Shown in pieces: positions 5,485-6,171 of a stretch of 6,171 nucleotides of DNA; the stretch's first letter is position 1, and each line of letters begins with the position of its first letter. The notes beneath the pieces are model-generated. The model worked only from the letters and a program-made list of their open reading frames with translations, did not search any database and was not told the origin of the DNA. The translations under genes and the position numbers were made by a program. This stretch comes from Candidatus Zipacnadia bacterium (GTDB taxonomy: Bacteria > Armatimonadota > Zipacnadia > Zipacnadales > UBA5352): assembly GCA_029820915.1 (NCBI GenBank), contig JALGUI010000168.1:1-6171 (forward strand), read 5' to 3'.

Positions 5485-5549
5485 TCCAAGGGGGAGCGAG
5501 GGCGCCTGGACTCCAAGGGGGAGCGAGGGCGCCTGGACTCCAAGAGAAC
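5469..5549. repeat. 27-bp tandem repeat, about 2.8 copies
   Basis: Units run 5469-5495, 5496-5522 and 5523-5549. The first two are identical. The third matches through 5544 and then diverges. Each unit contains GCGAGGGCGCCTGGACTCC followed by a purine-rich tail, with the palindrome GGCGCC and the inverted pair TGGA/TCCA. The period is nine codons, so any frame crossing it shows a nine-residue repeat, but no gene is supported here. Identity between copies points to a recent duplication. Confidence 0.9.
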
Positions 5550-5648
5550 GGGATGGACGGGCGTCCGGCGACGGCGGGAACCGGCTACACCCTCAGTGAC
5601 GTTACCATCATTGGCGGCTCATGGGAGCCGCGTACGGGGAGCCCCCCG
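5550..5648. promoter_or_regulatory. Leader of the sigma-factor gene with hairpin and ribosome site
   Basis: GCGGCTC at 5614-5620 pairs perfectly with GAGCCGC at 5625-5631 around an ATGG loop. It ends 4 nt before GGGGAG (5636-5641), the Shine-Dalgarno site lying 7 nt before ATG 5649. The ATG at 5621 in the loop is out of frame with the gene. No good -35/-10 pair is visible, so the promoter may be of the ECF type or absent. A hairpin so close to the ribosome site could influence translation. Confidence 0.4.
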
Positions 5649-6171
5649 ATGGCGCTCAGGCTGATCGGCTCAGCTCGTGACGATGGCTCGCGCCGGCACG
5701 AGTTCGAGCGACTGGCGCGCACGCACGAGCGGGATATCTTCAACGCCGCCCTGCGCATGACCGGCGACTACGCCGACGCCGAGGACGTGGCGCAGGAGGC
5801 GCTGGTCAAGGCCTACAGCGCCTTCGACCAGTTCGAGCTGGGCACGAACTTCCGGGCGTGGATGCTGCGGATCGTGACGAACACGTACATCAACGAATTC
5901 CGCCGGCGCCGGCGCATGACGAACACGTACATCAACGAATTCCGCCGGCGCCGGCGCACACCGGACATGACAACCTGGGAGGACCTACCCCGCGAGGTGC
6001 TGGGCAAGCTCGCGCGCGATGCGGGCGAGGAGAGCCCGGAGCTCGCGGCCGTCGCCGGCGCCCTGGACGACGAGGTCGAGCAGGCGCTGGGGGAGATCCC
6101 GGAGGTGTTCCGCGAGGCCGTGGTGCTGTGCGACATGCACGGCATGGGCTACAGCGAGATCGCGCAGGCGC
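5649..6171 (+). CDS. ECF-type RNA polymerase sigma factor with a duplicated region-2 segment, right end cut
   Basis: The frame begins at ATG 5649, backed by GGGGAG, and runs off the edge after 174 codons. Region 2 is typical of sigma-70 ECF factors, which direct core RNA polymerase to alternative promoters. Region 2.1/2.2 reads RDIFNAALRMTGDYADAEDVAQEALVKAY in effect (about residues 29-57). It is followed by FRAWMLRIVTNTYINEFRRRRR, here cited as residues 69-89, the helix leading into -10 recognition. Residues 77-90 are then repeated exactly as 91-104. Region 4 starts near residue 140 (EQALGEIPEVFREAVVL) and its helix-turn-helix (GMGYSEIAQA) is cut by the edge. Normal relatives pass straight from the arginine cluster to a TPD- or RP-like linker, so the extra 14 residues are abnormal. 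They may alter promoter recognition, be tolerated as linker, or be an assembly error. An anti-sigma gene, if any, would lie beyond the edge. Confidence 0.9.
   Translation, partial: MALRLIGSARDDGSRRHEFERLARTHERDIFNAALRMTGDYADAEDVAQEALVKAYSAFDQFELGTNFRAWMLRIVTNTYINEFRRRRRMTNTYINEFRRRRRTPDMTTWEDLPREVLGKLARDAGEESPELAAVAGALDDEVEQALGEIPEVFREAVVLCDMHGMGYSEIAQA
5875..5958 (+). repeat. Exact 42-bp tandem duplication inside the sigma gene
   Basis: Copies at 5875-5916 and 5917-5958 are identical at every base, including synonymous positions. The flanking bases differ. The unit is 14 codons, so the frame is kept. Perfect identity means a very recent event or an artefact. Confidence 0.95.

Noticed and set aside
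5371..5664. Frames crossing the 27-bp repeat with a nine-residue RGRLDSKGE-type repeat
   Set aside because: The protein repeat follows automatically from a period divisible by three; there is no start context or homology, and the frames overlap the kinase end.

Overview
The window is GC-rich bacterial DNA, about two thirds G+C by eye, with GAGGTG-type Shine-Dalgarno sites and sigma-70-like promoters. It holds Gfo/Idh/MocA and TIM-barrel sugar enzymes, heptamer repeats and palindromic intergenic elements. That mix suggests an uncultivated or poorly studied phylum such as Armatimonadota or Planctomycetota; this is an inference from style, and no marker gene settles it.

Layout. (1) Positions 1-839, minus strand: a D-2-hydroxyacid dehydrogenase whose C-terminus lies beyond the left edge. 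(2) 840-1337: a 500-base divergent intergenic region with a ten-unit heptamer array, a compound palindromic element and a promoter at 1262-1290. (3) 1338-1649: a 103-residue secreted protein that reads as the two ends of a CocE/NonD-type (S15-like) hydrolase joined with the catalytic middle missing. (4) 1705-1734: a full-consensus promoter (TTGACA, 18 nt, TATAAT) in front of a gene run on the plus strand: Gfo/Idh/MocA oxidoreductase (1815-2843), xylose-isomerase-like TIM barrel protein (2962-3744), a 48-residue membrane CXXC microprotein (3741-3887), a NapH/YccM-like membrane polyferredoxin (3897-4751) and a small RIO/Kdo-kinase-like protein (4748-5452). (5) 5453-5648: hairpins and a 27-bp tandem repeat. 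(6) 5649 to the right edge: an ECF sigma factor carrying an exact 42-bp in-frame duplication in region 2.

How the genes may work together. The dehydrogenase, oxidoreductase and isomerase-like protein are the usual parts of sugar or sugar-acid catabolism in such genomes. The last three genes of the run form a tight group: GTGA overlaps join isomerase to microprotein and polyferredoxin to kinase, and only 9 bases separate microprotein from polyferredoxin. The microprotein and polyferredoxin look like a membrane thiol/iron-sulfur electron-transfer pair. The linked kinase is unexpected, and this three-gene group is the best candidate here for an uncharacterised system. The other striking points are the internally deleted hydrolase and the duplicated sigma-factor segment; either could be real or an assembly error.
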